A stretch of DNA of 64,000 nt from an uncultured Ruminococcus sp. (GCA_900545345.1 UQYQ01000003.1:1-64000), one strand, 5' to 3'. Positions 7,741 to 15,277 are shown, counted from the stretch's first letter. Notes: generated from the letters alone by a model not told the origin. Translations and numbers: made by a program.

Positions 7741-7949
7741 TGCTTGTCCTCCAATCCTTTAACCTCAATGTTTTTATTTTTAGGTGTTACACTTATGACC
7801 TTGTACGGTTCGTGGACTAATGCTGTTGTAAATGATGATGCAACAGCTACTGTCACACACAAAAGCAACACGCTTTTAAAAATCACCGCTAATACGGATA
7901 AAATCATAAATCCTGCTGTCAGCAACAGCATTTTTGCTGTGTCGGACAT
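7737..7949 (-). CDS. Small membrane protein
   Basis: The 70-residue product has one long or two short hydrophobic segments (residues about 7-45: LLLTAGFMILSVLAVIF, then SVLLLCVTVAVASSF), then a polar lysine-rich tail that should lie in the cytoplasm. It lies in the early leftward phage block. Function unknown. Confidence 0.55.
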   Translation of the reverse strand: MSDTAKMLLLTAGFMILSVLAVIFKSVLLLCVTVAVASSFTTALVHEPYKVISVTPKNKNIEVKGLEDKQ

Positions 7950-7964
7950 CTTTTATCAATCCTT

Positions 7965-8234
7965 TCACTTTCGTCTTGGTATGCTGAAAAACTTAATTAA
8001 AGCGTGTATTTCAGCTATTTTTTCTTTGCCATAATCGCAACAAGGAAAATCAGGGCGATTATATAAGTTTTGTACTGTAGTTTGACTCCAACCTGACATC
8101 TTCATGAACTCTTTGATTGTTATAAATCTTAGCATGTGTGCTTCGTCCGCTATTTTAGCTTGTAGTTCTAACAACTCTTTAGCCTTAGCGATTTCTTCAT
8201 CAAGATTTAAGTCCTGTGTTACTGATATGTTCAT
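7965..8234 (-). CDS. Helix-turn-helix phage DNA-binding protein
   Basis: The 89-residue protein has a helical N-terminus and then FITIKEFMKMSGWSQTTVQN followed by LYNRPDFPCCDYGKEK, the layout of an excisionase-like or AlpA-like winged helix that reads DNA. It is preceded by GGAGGTGTAACC. It could be an excisionase or an early regulator; the distance from the integrase gene makes the latter more likely. Confidence 0.65.
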   Translation of the reverse strand: MNISVTQDLNLDEEIAKAKELLELQAKIADEAHMLRFITIKEFMKMSGWSQTTVQNLYNRPDFPCCDYGKEKIAEIHALIKFFSIPRRK

Positions 8235-8291
8235 GGTTACACCTCCTTTATTAATTTCAATCCATAAAGATTGACTACTTTTTGAATGTTT

Positions 8292-9029
8292 TTATGCACC
8301 TTTTTTGCTTAAAAACTTATCAACGAAATATGTTTGACCCTTGCCTGTAACCTTTGGTGTCTTTGTAATACGAATTGTTCCATTAGGATTGGTTATAGTG
8401 CGTTCTTTGACTTCAAACAAACCTAGTTTCATAGATTTTTGGGTAGGCATATTTTTGCTGTTTCCACCTTTAATTAAATATCCATTTTTACGAAGATATT
8501 CAAATAATCTCTTTTGACCTATATCAACACCATTTTGCTTGATAAGCTTAGCAAGGTCTCCAACAAGTATTGATGTGTTAGCTGTTTCTACTGCATCTGC
8601 AAAAAGTACCTTAGGCTTGTCCTCTTTGATTTTAGCTTCAAGCATAAAGTTTTCAGACTTTATTTTGTCAAGCTTTTGCTCAGCTAGTTTTAGTGCTCTG
8701 CCCATAACCATTTCAGGGCTGTTCCAAGCTTCCTCTACTTTAATAAAGTATTGTCTGAATTGTTTGCCTTTTTCTGTTCTTTGAAGCATACAGATTTCTT
8801 TTGCCATTGGGATTGTTAGCTCGTGGTCGGTGCTTGGTCTACCGCCTGTACTTTCGCTCAAAAATGAGCTAAAGTCCTCACCCTCTGTAAATCCGTATTC
8901 GCACATTCTAGGAAACCAATCCTTATATGCTGTTTTTACTTCTAATGCCTTGTGAAGTTCTCTACCCATTACTGTTGGGCAGTCTGATGTTTCATAATTG
9001 ATTTTGATTAGTTCGTTCATGTTAATCAC
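8292..9029 (-). CDS. Phage antirepressor (AntA/AntB-like N-terminus plus KilAC)
   Basis: The N-terminal 110 residues (GRELHKALEVKTAYKDWFPR, then GRPSTDHELTIPMAKEICML and RTEKGKQFRQYFI) match the AntA/AntB domain, and residues about 140-245 (LVGDLAKLIKQNGVDIG, QKRLFEYLRKNGYLI) match KilAC. Such antirepressors bind the lysogeny repressor and promote induction. The GTG at 9029 follows AAAGGACAA closely; an ATG three codons later is also possible. It overlaps the Cro-like gene by 8 bases and is the second gene of the leftward operon. Confidence 0.88.
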   Translation of the reverse strand: MINMNELIKINYETSDCPTVMGRELHKALEVKTAYKDWFPRMCEYGFTEGEDFSSFLSESTGGRPSTDHELTIPMAKEICMLQRTEKGKQFRQYFIKVEEAWNSPEMVMGRALKLAEQKLDKIKSENFMLEAKIKEDKPKVLFADAVETANTSILVGDLAKLIKQNGVDIGQKRLFEYLRKNGYLIKGGNSKNMPTQKSMKLGLFEVKERTITNPNGTIRITKTPKVTGKGQTYFVDKFLSKKGA

Positions 9030-9267
9030 TTGTCCTTTCTGTTACAACGTTTGAATTTTGAAACCATTGTTTTTCAAATTCAATAATCTGATTAACGGAT
9101 ACATTAAAAATAGTTGATAGTTTGCTAACTATTGATATATCCATATTTTTTTGCCGTTCCCCTTTTTCAATTTGATTATAATAACATGGCGAAATGTCAA
9201 GTTTTTTAGCGAGTTGTTGTTGCGTTAAATTCCTTGCTTTTCGTAAAGTTAACAAATATTCTCTCAT
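9022..9267 (-). CDS. Cro-like XRE-family regulator
   Basis: An 81-residue protein with a single helix-turn-helix: LLTLRKARNLTQQQLAKKLD, ISPCYYNQIEKGERQ. It is the first gene of the leftward phage operon and faces the CI-like repressor, the classic arrangement of Cro. The start at 9267 lies 8 bases after GGAGGTG; a longer reading to 9396 would cover its own promoter and is rejected. It probably binds the TTTGCAA boxes between the two genes. Confidence 0.85.
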   Translation of the reverse strand: MREYLLTLRKARNLTQQQLAKKLDISPCYYNQIEKGERQKNMDISIVSKLSTIFNVSVNQIIEFEKQWFQNSNVVTERTSD

Positions 9268-9290
9268 AATTTCACCTCCGTTCTTTACAA

Positions 9291-9396
9291 TTTGCAATGA
9301 CTTTAATGGTAATATAACATAATCTTTGCAATATGTCAAGCACTTTTCGAAATTTTCTTTACATTTTGCAAAAAAAGTTGACTTTGCGTTTTGCAA
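9291..9396. promoter_or_regulatory. Four TTTGCAA operator-like boxes of the lysogeny switch
   Basis: TTTGCAA occurs at 9291-9297, 9325-9331, 9365-9371 and 9390-9396; the last continues as TTTGCAAA, a perfect palindrome. They lie within or beside the two divergent promoters. They are candidate binding sites for the CI-like and Cro-like proteins. Confidence 0.6.
9311..9339 (-). promoter_or_regulatory. Leftward early phage promoter
   Basis: On the minus strand TTGACA (9339-9334) and TATATT (9316-9311) are 17 bases apart, a near-perfect sigma-70 promoter reading into the Cro-like gene and the whole leftward block. A TTTGCAA box overlaps its spacer, so a repressor there would shut it. Confidence 0.8.
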
Positions 9397-9406
9397 ATGT
9401 TATATT
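9378..9406 (+). promoter_or_regulatory. Rightward repressor-maintenance promoter
   Basis: TTGACT (9378-9383) and TATATT (9401-9406) are 17 bases apart and lie 22 bases before the CI-like start codon. TTTGCAA boxes lie just upstream of the -35 element and within the spacer. Confidence 0.75.
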
Positions 9407-9428
9407 ATATGTGAAAGGAGGGGTTTTC

Positions 9429-9743
9429 ATGGAGAAGCTTAGAGAATTAAGAAAAGAAAAAGGCATATCGTTAAAAGAACTTGGTTCAGTTGTTAATGTA
9501 GCAGAAAGTACGATGTCTTTATACGAAAATGGGAAAAGACAGCCAGATTACGAAACCCTCTTAAAATTAGCAGAATATTTTGGTGTAACAGTTGATTATT
9601 TGTTACGCGGAGACAACGAAACTGAGCGTTTGCCAGAGGAATTAGTAATTCTTAATAGGAATGCAAAAAAAATGTCACCTGAAAAAAGAAAAAAACTCCT
9701 TGAAATGGCACGTGTCATGTTCAAGGAGGAATTTGATGACTGA
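9429..9743 (+). CDS. CI-like XRE-family phage repressor
   Basis: The 104-residue protein begins MEKLRELRKEKGISLKELGS and continues VVNVAESTMSLYENGKRQPD, a standard XRE helix-turn-helix, followed by LLKLAEYFGVTVDYLLRG. The rest is a short charged tail with no peptidase domain, so release would need antirepressor or the downstream ImmA-like protease rather than self-cleavage. The start at 9429 follows AAAGGAGGGG. The next gene overlaps its 3' end by 8 bases. Confidence 0.88.
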   Translation: MEKLRELRKEKGISLKELGSVVNVAESTMSLYENGKRQPDYETLLKLAEYFGVTVDYLLRGDNETERLPEELVILNRNAKKMSPEKRKKLLEMARVMFKEEFDD

Positions 9744-10329
9744 ATTACCCGATTATAGCAAAGCAACAAATGCTGCATATGGAACTTTATTCACACATGA
9801 TGTAAATTATCCTAGAGTAGATGTTTTATCAATTTTAGAAAATATGGGAAATGTTATAATTATGACCTATTCACAAATGGCAGATAGAATGGGAATTACT
9901 TTTGAAGATTTTTATCAAAATTATGCTTCAAGTGAATATGGTTTTACTATTCGTAAAGATAGTAAATCGTGTCCAAAATTTATAGTGTGTTATAATGAAC
10001 GAAAAAGTGAAACAACAATTAGATTTACTTTAGCACATGAATTAGCACATATTGTTTTAAATCATAAAAAAGATGATTCTGTTTTCAAAAAAGAAGCAGA
10101 TTGTTTCGCAAGAAACGTATTATGTCCTATACCTATTGTTAATGGATATAAGTTAAAGTCAGTAAAGGATTATGTAAATTGTTTTAATATTAGTGAATCA
10201 ATGGCTACTGTAGCAATTGACTTCGCTCAAAATGATTATTATTATATAACAGAAGAGAATTATAAGGTTATTGATAATTTATCTTATTCTAAGATTAGTG
10301 GTATGTCATTAGGAGAATTATATGGATAA
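9736..10329 (+). CDS. ImmA/IrrE-type metallopeptidase
   Basis: The 197-residue protein contains HELAHIVLNH (residues about 95-104), the HExxH zinc site of ImmA/IrrE proteases, with a downstream KEADCFARNVLCP segment that supplies the third ligand. ImmA cleaves the phage or ICE repressor encoded next to it after DNA damage. The ATG at 9736 follows AAGGAGGA and overlaps the repressor stop, so both are made from one message. Good agreement of motif and context. Confidence 0.9.
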   Translation: MTELPDYSKATNAAYGTLFTHDVNYPRVDVLSILENMGNVIIMTYSQMADRMGITFEDFYQNYASSEYGFTIRKDSKSCPKFIVCYNERKSETTIRFTLAHELAHIVLNHKKDDSVFKKEADCFARNVLCPIPIVNGYKLKSVKDYVNCFNISESMATVAIDFAQNDYYYITEENYKVIDNLSYSKISGMSLGELYG

Positions 10330-10370
10330 TAAAAAATAATTATGCAATAATTGAAAATATATTATAAATA

Positions 10371-10442
10371 AAAAATCCCTGCTAGTATTGTGAGTACTAG
10401 CAAGGATAAATTGAAACATAGGTTTTCACCTGCATTTCGACA
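10371..10442 (-). ncRNA. Predicted small RNA 1, antisense to the DUF4041 gene leader
   Basis: A consensus minus-strand promoter at 10449-10477 would start a transcript near 10442. It contains a small GGTGAAAACC hairpin and ends at an 8-bp perfect stem (10380-10387 with 10395-10402) followed on the minus strand by a run of Ts, a textbook intrinsic terminator. The length is about 70 nt and I see no open frame. Parts of its sequence resemble predicted RNA 2. Function unknown. Confidence 0.55.
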
Positions 10443-10448
10443 AAATAT

Positions 10449-10477
10449 ATTATATGGCATTTTTTACTAAATGTCAA
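10449..10477 (-). promoter_or_regulatory. Consensus antisense promoter 1
   Basis: On the minus strand TTGACA (10477-10472) and TATAAT (10454-10449) are separated by exactly 17 bases. The -35 element ends 3 bases before the ribosome site of the plus-strand DUF4041 gene. Confidence 0.75.
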
Positions 10478-10490
10478 CAGGAGGAAAACT

Positions 10491-12083
10491 ATGGACAAAT
10501 TAACCACAATTATAGACACAAGAAAAAAGTGTCCAACAGCCATTATATGTATATGTTTTGCTTTGTCGGTGTTAATTGTACCGTTAATTTTGGGTGTTTA
10601 TCTATACATTAGAAACAAACAAATTGACGATAACAACAAAGAATACATTGATAAAATGCAAAAGGATTTAGAGGAATCAATAAAAAATCTAAATAGCAAA
10701 AAAACGGTATGTCAAAATGAATATAATCAAATTCAAGAAGCAAAAGATGAATTATACAAAAAAATTAAAGCCCAAGCAGAAGATTCAGCAAAGCTAGAAA
10801 TGAAAGAAAAGTTAAAACAATCTTCGGACAAGTTAGAAAAAATTAATAGTGAAATAGAAACAAAAGAGCTTTTAGTAAAAGAAAAAGAAGCAGAATACGA
10901 AAAATCCATAAAGACTATTGAATCTAATGCTAAAAAGGTTGACAAGCTAAAAGAGATTTACAAGAGCTTTAAATATGCAATAAAAGAATATGAATACGGT
11001 AATGATGATATAGATGAAAAATTATTGTCAATAGCCAACACAGAACTTTCTCCTGTTATAGAGATGAAGCTTAATTGTATGAATGTTAAGCAGTTAAAAA
11101 GTAAATATACACAATTGCAAAAGGATATTCAACAGTCATTTAATAGATATGAGGGCAGATATACAACTAAAGCAAATGTAGCGATATACAAGCTTATGGT
11201 CATTGCTCTTGAGGCTGAACTGCAAAATGTGTTGTACGCTTTAAAATATGGAAAGTTAGAAACATCCTTAGAGGATATTAAAGAGATTACTACAAGATAC
11301 CTAGCTATAGCTGTTGACGGAAATCAAAGTATTGCCCCAACAATGAAAAAGTTTATTGGTGAAATAGAATATTTGTTTATAGAAGCTGTGAAAGTAGAAT
11401 ATGAATATTATACTCAAAAAGAGCGTATAAAAGAGGAGCAAAGAGCTTTAAAAGAACAAATGAGACAAGAAGCCGAGGAACGAAAGCAGTTAGAAAATCA
11501 GCGTAAGCAAATTGAAAAAGAAGAATCCAAATACAAATCGGAAATAGAAACATTAACGGCTCAGGTTGATACAACTTTAGATGATGATAAGACGAAAAAG
11601 CTTTTAGAAAGAATAGCGGAGCTGAAGAAACAGTTAGAATCTGTGGAAGATAAAAAAGAAGAAATAGTAAAATTGCAGAATGGAAAAGCTGGGTATGTTT
11701 ATATTATCAGCAATTTAGGTTCGTTCGGTGAAAATGTCTTTAAAGTGGGTATGACTAGACGATTAGAGCCAATGGATAGAGTAAAAGAGCTTGGAGATGC
11801 TTCTGTTCCATTTAGCTTTGATGTTCACAGCTTTATTTTTTCAAATGACGCCGTAAGTTTAGAAAATACATTACATAAAGAATTAAATGATAAGCGAGTT
11901 AATAAAGTTAATTTGCGTAAGGAATTTTTCAGAGTATCAATGGATGAAATTGAAAATTTAGTGTACAAGCACGAGCCGTCAGCTGAATTTAATAGAACTA
12001 TGTTAGCAGAACAATACAATCAAAGTTTATCCATAAATGAAGTTTCTAATGAATTGCCTAATGGTACAGATGATGAAGAATAA
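10491..12083 (+). CDS. DUF4041 membrane-anchored coiled-coil protein with C-terminal T5orf172 GIY-YIG-like domain
   Basis: The 530-residue protein has one transmembrane segment (about residues 18-38, AIICICFALSVLIVPLILGV), long coiled coils (about 42-160 and 300-395), a DUF4041-type region between them, and a C-terminal T5orf172/MUG113 domain starting GYVYIISNLGSFGENVFKVG, with MTRRLEPMDRVKEL following. That last domain is a GIY-YIG relative; the GYVYI and R residues are visible. It is common as a phage moron, perhaps in superinfection exclusion or defence, but no role is established here. The ribosome site is AGGAGGAAAACT. Confidence 0.8.
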   Translation: MDKLTTIIDTRKKCPTAIICICFALSVLIVPLILGVYLYIRNKQIDDNNKEYIDKMQKDLEESIKNLNSKKTVCQNEYNQIQEAKDELYKKIKAQAEDSAKLEMKEKLKQSSDKLEKINSEIETKELLVKEKEAEYEKSIKTIESNAKKVDKLKEIYKSFKYAIKEYEYGNDDIDEKLLSIANTELSPVIEMKLNCMNVKQLKSKYTQLQKDIQQSFNRYEGRYTTKANVAIYKLMVIALEAELQNVLYALKYGKLETSLEDIKEITTRYLAIAVDGNQSIAPTMKKFIGEIEYLFIEAVKVEYEYYTQKERIKEEQRALKEQMRQEAEERKQLENQRKQIEKEESKYKSEIETLTAQVDTTLDDDKTKKLLERIAELKKQLESVEDKKEEIVKLQNGKAGYVYIISNLGSFGENVFKVGMTRRLEPMDRVKELGDASVPFSFDVHSFIFSNDAVSLENTLHKELNDKRVNKVNLRKEFFRVSMDEIENLVYKHEPSAEFNRTMLAEQYNQSLSINEVSNELPNGTDDEE

Positions 12084-12091
12084 ATACAACT

Positions 12092-12203
12092 AAATAAATA
12101 TCCCCGCTGAGCCGCCACTCAACGAGGATTTTGGATAAGCATTTACTAGATAAAAACTAGTAAAGGAAATTACAAGATACGGTTTTTACTCCCATATCTC
12201 GAC
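12092..12203 (-). ncRNA. Predicted small RNA 2, antisense to the zinc-ribbon gene leader
   Basis: A perfect minus-strand promoter at 12210-12238 would start transcription near 12203. The transcript holds a GGAGTAAAAACC hairpin, a TACTAG/CTAGTA hairpin and a 10-bp terminator stem (12102-12111 with 12118-12127) followed by ATATTTATTTA. Its first 40 bases are visibly related to predicted RNA 1. Length about 110 nt, no open frame seen. Confidence 0.55.
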
Positions 12204-12209
12204 AAATTT

Positions 12210-12238
12210 ATTATACGACATTTTGAGGTTAATGTCAA
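12210..12238 (-). promoter_or_regulatory. Consensus antisense promoter 2
   Basis: On the minus strand TTGACA (12238-12233) and TATAAT (12215-12210) are 17 bases apart, a perfect consensus. It overlaps the leader of the plus-strand gene at 12254, a few bases before its AAGGAGG ribosome site. Confidence 0.78.
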
Positions 12239-12253
12239 CAAGGAGGAAATAAT

Positions 12254-12706
12254 ATGAAATCAGTAATAATGAAATATGTATCAATAACAGTGTTGGTGTT
12301 AAACATTATTTTAAGTATTTTTGCAGGTGATGTTTATCCTAAGGTTGATTATAATACATTTCAAACTGACTTTAACACAGGGTTAGTAATTGGATTGATT
12401 GTAATATCAATTGTATTCTTTTGTATTATGTATTCCATTGCAACGATACTGGAACATTTAGAAAATCAAAGTATTGTAAAAGTTGGAACAGATAAATGCA
12501 AGGTTGATAAAATAGTGAAAGCTGAAAAACCTAAAGAAGAAAAGTTGAGCTTGTCAAATAAATATGAAAAATTAATGGAGTCATCTAATAACGCGGAAAA
12601 TAAAACATGGAAATGTCCTAAATGCGGTGGTAACAGTGATGATACTGGTGCTTTTTGTTTAGAATGCGGGCTGTTACAAACTGAAATAAAAAGATATAAC
12701 AAGTAA
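12254..12706 (+). CDS. Two-pass membrane protein with C-terminal zinc ribbon
   Basis: The 150-residue protein has two hydrophobic segments (about residues 8-26 and 43-67), a charged linker, and a C-terminal zinc ribbon WKCPKCGGNSDDTGAFCLEC that should face the cytoplasm. The start follows AAGGAGGAAATAAT. It lies between the DUF4041 gene and the integrase, each separated by an antisense promoter-terminator unit. Function unknown; a moron gene is likely. Confidence 0.7.
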   Translation: MKSVIMKYVSITVLVLNIILSIFAGDVYPKVDYNTFQTDFNTGLVIGLIVISIVFFCIMYSIATILEHLENQSIVKVGTDKCKVDKIVKAEKPKEEKLSLSNKYEKLMESSNNAENKTWKCPKCGGNSDDTGAFCLECGLLQTEIKRYNK

Positions 12707-12708
12707 AT

Positions 12709-12784
12709 AAAAACGCCCCTGAGTGCTACCAACACTCAGAGGCAATGCGAATCAAACCCAAAGTCGGAAAAGGGCTAATTCTGC
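12709..12784 (-). ncRNA. Predicted small RNA 3, antisense to the integrase leader
   Basis: A minus-strand promoter at 12791-12819 would start transcription near 12784. The RNA would begin with a GGGC...GCCC hairpin and end at a strong stem (12716-12726 with 12733-12742) followed by TTTTTATTTA. Length about 75 nt. The sequence is unlike RNAs 1 and 2, but the arrangement is the same. Confidence 0.5.
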
Positions 12785-12790
12785 CCTTTT

Positions 12791-12819
12791 ATTTTAGCAT
12801 AACAAATTTTGTATGTCAA
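12791..12819 (-). promoter_or_regulatory. Consensus antisense promoter 3
   Basis: On the minus strand TTGACA (12819-12814) and TAAAAT (12796-12791) are exactly 17 bases apart. It lies directly before the TAGGAGG ribosome site of the integrase gene. Confidence 0.7.
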
Positions 12820-12842
12820 GAAATAGGAGGAATAAATAACAT

Positions 12843-14030
12843 ATGGAAAATCAAAAAAGGGGAAAGCCGAAAAGCAGAGCAAACGGTGACGGCACATATT
12901 TTTATAATGAAAAGAAAAAATTATGGGTCGGACAAATAACAGCAGGAGTGCAAGCTGACGGCAGATTAAAGCGTGTAACCAAATACGGAAAAACAAGAAA
13001 AGAAGTCAAGGCTAAAATTGACGAGTTTAAAAGGGAATTAGGTGGTAGGGAAGTACCGAACAAGGATAGCATAACTCTTGTTGAGCTAATGGAACAAATG
13101 GCAAAACAAAGCTATGAGCTTAATGAAATATCAGAATCAACATATTATCGCAAGTTGTCAACCATAAAGCAATACAAAAAATATCATATATCAAACATAC
13201 CGATACAAAAAATAACCGAAAATAATGTTATAGAATTTTACAAGTCAATTACAGAGTATTCTAATTCTGTGATAATAAAAATTTGCGGTTTGTTGAAATC
13301 AACGCTCAAAGAAGCTATTAGGCTTAGAATAATAAACACAAATGTTGCTGAGTATATTAAACCTCCGAAATCAGACAAGCCGGATAAAAAGGTTAAAGCG
13401 TTTACAATAGATGAACAAAAGCAGCTTATAAAAGTTCTTAGCTCGCCGAAGGTATTGTACCGCTATCAAATGTTATTGAGTATGTATACAGGTATGCGGA
13501 TGGGGGAGATTAATGCACTGACTATCGACAATGTAGATCTGGAAAATAATCTATTAAAAACGGAATTGACTATAACCTGTGACGAAAATGGAAAGCCTAA
13601 GCTTGGCAAATCTACTAAGACAAAAGCAGGCGAGCGTACTATAATGTTAAACAATTTTGCAAAAAAAATCTTAGAAACGGCATTGTCCGAAGCAAAAAAT
13701 AATAAAAATAACTTGATTTTTTTAGACAAGCGTGGTACACTTATAGCTACAAGCCAAGTTAACAGCGAAATAAAACGGCTTTGTGAAAAGCACAATATAA
13801 GTAAAGGCTTGCATGTTAATCAGCACATGCTAAGACATACATATGCAACAAGATGCATAGAATCGGGTATGCCCGCAACAGTATTGCAAAAGATACTCGG
13901 TCATACAGACATAAGCACAACATTAAATACATATTGTGATGTATTTGCAGAGTACGAAAGACAGCATGTCGACCAAAGCTATGATTACTTTGTGAAGTCA
14001 GGTCTTGTACTGCAACAAATACTGCAATAA
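12843..14030 (+). CDS. int: Tyrosine recombinase (phage integrase)
   Basis: A 395-residue integrase with an AP2-like arm-binding N-terminus (GDGTYFYNEKKKLWVGQI), a SAM-like core-binding domain, and a catalytic domain with Arg219 (TGMRMGEI), Lys261 (TKAGERT), His328 and Arg331 (HMLRH), His354 (LGHTD) and nucleophile Tyr364. All key residues are present, so it should be active. It is the last gene of the prophage and reads toward the tRNA-Ser gene 164 bases away. That gap contains a CCCCT/AGGGG hairpin at 14139-14157. The prophage right attachment site must lie in or near the gap. Confidence 0.95.
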   Translation: MENQKRGKPKSRANGDGTYFYNEKKKLWVGQITAGVQADGRLKRVTKYGKTRKEVKAKIDEFKRELGGREVPNKDSITLVELMEQMAKQSYELNEISESTYYRKLSTIKQYKKYHISNIPIQKITENNVIEFYKSITEYSNSVIIKICGLLKSTLKEAIRLRIINTNVAEYIKPPKSDKPDKKVKAFTIDEQKQLIKVLSSPKVLYRYQMLLSMYTGMRMGEINALTIDNVDLENNLLKTELTITCDENGKPKLGKSTKTKAGERTIMLNNFAKKILETALSEAKNNKNNLIFLDKRGTLIATSQVNSEIKRLCEKHNISKGLHVNQHMLRHTYATRCIESGMPATVLQKILGHTDISTTLNTYCDVFAEYERQHVDQSYDYFVKSGLVLQQILQ

Positions 14031-14193
14031 AAATGTTTTTTGTTGTGTATCCTGTATATATCAAAAATACGATATACGCCTAAACCTCGATTTTAAAGGC
14101 TTAAAGAGTATGTAAAGATTGATGATAAACACACAAAACCCCTAGATTATTCAGGGGGTGCCAAGGCCTTTTGAGGCTGTTAAAATAATATCA

Positions 14194-14283
14194 GGAGATG
14201 TAACGAAGTGGTCATAACGAGCCGCACTCGAAATGCGTGTAGCCTTAACCGGCCCGTGGGTTCGAATCCCACCATCTCCGCCA
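14194..14283 (+). tRNA. tRNA-Ser (anticodon CGA)
   Basis: The 90-nt gene has a 7-bp acceptor stem (GGAGATG with CATCTCC), D arm, an anticodon loop CTCGAAA giving anticodon CGA, a long variable arm typical of serine tRNAs, a GTGGG/CCCAC T stem with TTCGAAT loop, and encoded CCA. The anticodon stem shows one mismatch at its base. Its 3' 58 bases plus two further bases recur at 33199-33258, so the 3' half was supplied by, or conserved in, the integrated island. Confidence 0.93.
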
Positions 14284-14285
14284 AA
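14226..14285 (+). repeat. Left attachment repeat (60 bp), within tRNA-Ser
   Basis: Sixty bases from the anticodon loop through CCAAA are identical to 33199-33258. This is the direct repeat expected when an element recombines into the 3' end of a tRNA gene. Confidence 0.92.
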
Positions 14286-14316
14286 GGGAAATCTGAAATC
14301 GGATTTCCCTTTATTT
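14283..14316 (+). terminator. Terminator after tRNA-Ser
   Basis: AAAGGGAAATC (14283-14293) pairs with GGATTTCCCTTT (14301-14312), followed by ATTTAG. It lies on the island side of the junction. Confidence 0.7.
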
Positions 14317-14338
14317 AGTAGTTTGAGGAGTAATTACC

Positions 14339-14854
14339 ATGAATAACATATTCTCAAGTAATATCAAGATTATCTATATGAATAATGTATGTAGAAAAAC
14401 TCTTGGTATCATTAAATACCATAAGTTATCTAATGATAATTTTTGGAACTCACTTTTTAAACTGCTTGAATATTATGATCACCAATTTAATAAATTATAT
14501 GGACAATTGTATTCTATTAGTAGTAAAGGCATGTTTCCAATCGAAAAAGGTGAAGAGATTTCTTCTGATGTATATTCGGTTATGTATTCTGAAGTTAAAT
14601 CACCAAACAACGCATATCGATACGCTGAAAAAGATGGTGTTACATTTTATTTTCATACGAATGAAAATAATCATATGTTTTTCCCTCATATACATGCATC
14701 TTATAGTGGTAAGGAAATATTTATTTCCCTAAAAACTTTAGAGACTACTGGTTCCTTAAATAATCGTAAAAAAGAAAAAATTGCAAAAAAATATGTGTCT
14801 CAAAATAAAGTGAAATTACTTGACGAATGGAATCGGTTGATAAAAAATATATAA
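14339..14854 (+). CDS. DUF4160 domain protein
   Basis: The 171-residue protein ends with the DUF4160 block: MFFPHIHASYSGKEIFISLK, then TLETTGSLNNRKKEKIAKKY and LLDEWNRL. DUF4160 proteins are small, often next to DUF2442 partners and treated as toxin-antitoxin-like, but no partner is next to it here. It is the first gene of the island and lies immediately after the tRNA. No signal peptide. The N-terminal 80 residues are not recognised. Confidence 0.72.
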   Translation: MNNIFSSNIKIIYMNNVCRKTLGIIKYHKLSNDNFWNSLFKLLEYYDHQFNKLYGQLYSISSKGMFPIEKGEEISSDVYSVMYSEVKSPNNAYRYAEKDGVTFYFHTNENNHMFFPHIHASYSGKEIFISLKTLETTGSLNNRKKEKIAKKYVSQNKVKLLDEWNRLIKNI

Positions 14855-14861
14855 AGGGAGG

Positions 14862-15240
14862 ACACAAGCATAAACATCTGCAAATTCTTTGCTTCAAGCT
14901 CGCGGAGCGTCAGTTTCTTTTTGCGGAAATACGGTTGTATTACGCTTTTGATGAGTTCCGGATAAGAAGAATATGTTGCGCTATAGCCAGCCGACCTATG
15001 GTAATCTCCAGCCATTCAAGAAGATAATCGCCAAACAGCATATCGATGCTTAAATTGCCCACCTCCCCTGGAATTTCAAATTCTGCTCTAAGCTTGGCAA
15101 GTTCGGCTTACGCTTTGTGCTTGTTGACTTTTTCGGTCAGTCTCAATGAAACCCACCTTTTTTTCACTTGGCTTCGGAATTTTTGTAATTAAGTACGGCA
15201 TAATAATGGTTGTGTTTCACAGATAAGTGTCCTACTACTA
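14862..15240 (-). pseudogene. Tyrosine recombinase relic (N-terminal and core-binding parts, frameshifted)
   Basis: Reading the minus strand in several frames gives successive blocks of a clostridial integrase: HNHYYAVLNYKNSEAK, KKRWVSLRLTEKVNKHKA, AELAKLRAEFEIPGEVGNLS with DMLFGDYLLEWLE, then ATYSSYPELIKSVIQPYFRK and LTLRELEAKNLQ. They are separated by stops or frame changes, and nothing of the catalytic domain follows. Position beside the tRNA end is where the island integrase should be. I infer this was it. Confidence 0.72.
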
Positions 15241-15277
15241 TTTAGTTTTGCCTTCTGAAATTTTATTTACAGAACAG

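Noticed and set aside
9022..9396. Longer N-terminus for the Cro-like protein
   Set aside because: It would cover the leftward promoter and lacks a ribosome site; the start at 9267 has GGAGGTG at the right distance.
10371..12784. Type I toxin-antitoxin loci
   Set aside because: I found no short hydrophobic toxin frame opposite the predicted antisense RNAs; the overlapping genes encode larger proteins.
14800..15015. Independent 71-codon gene
   Set aside because: Its residues are the core-binding segment of the integrase relic; it is part of a pseudogene.
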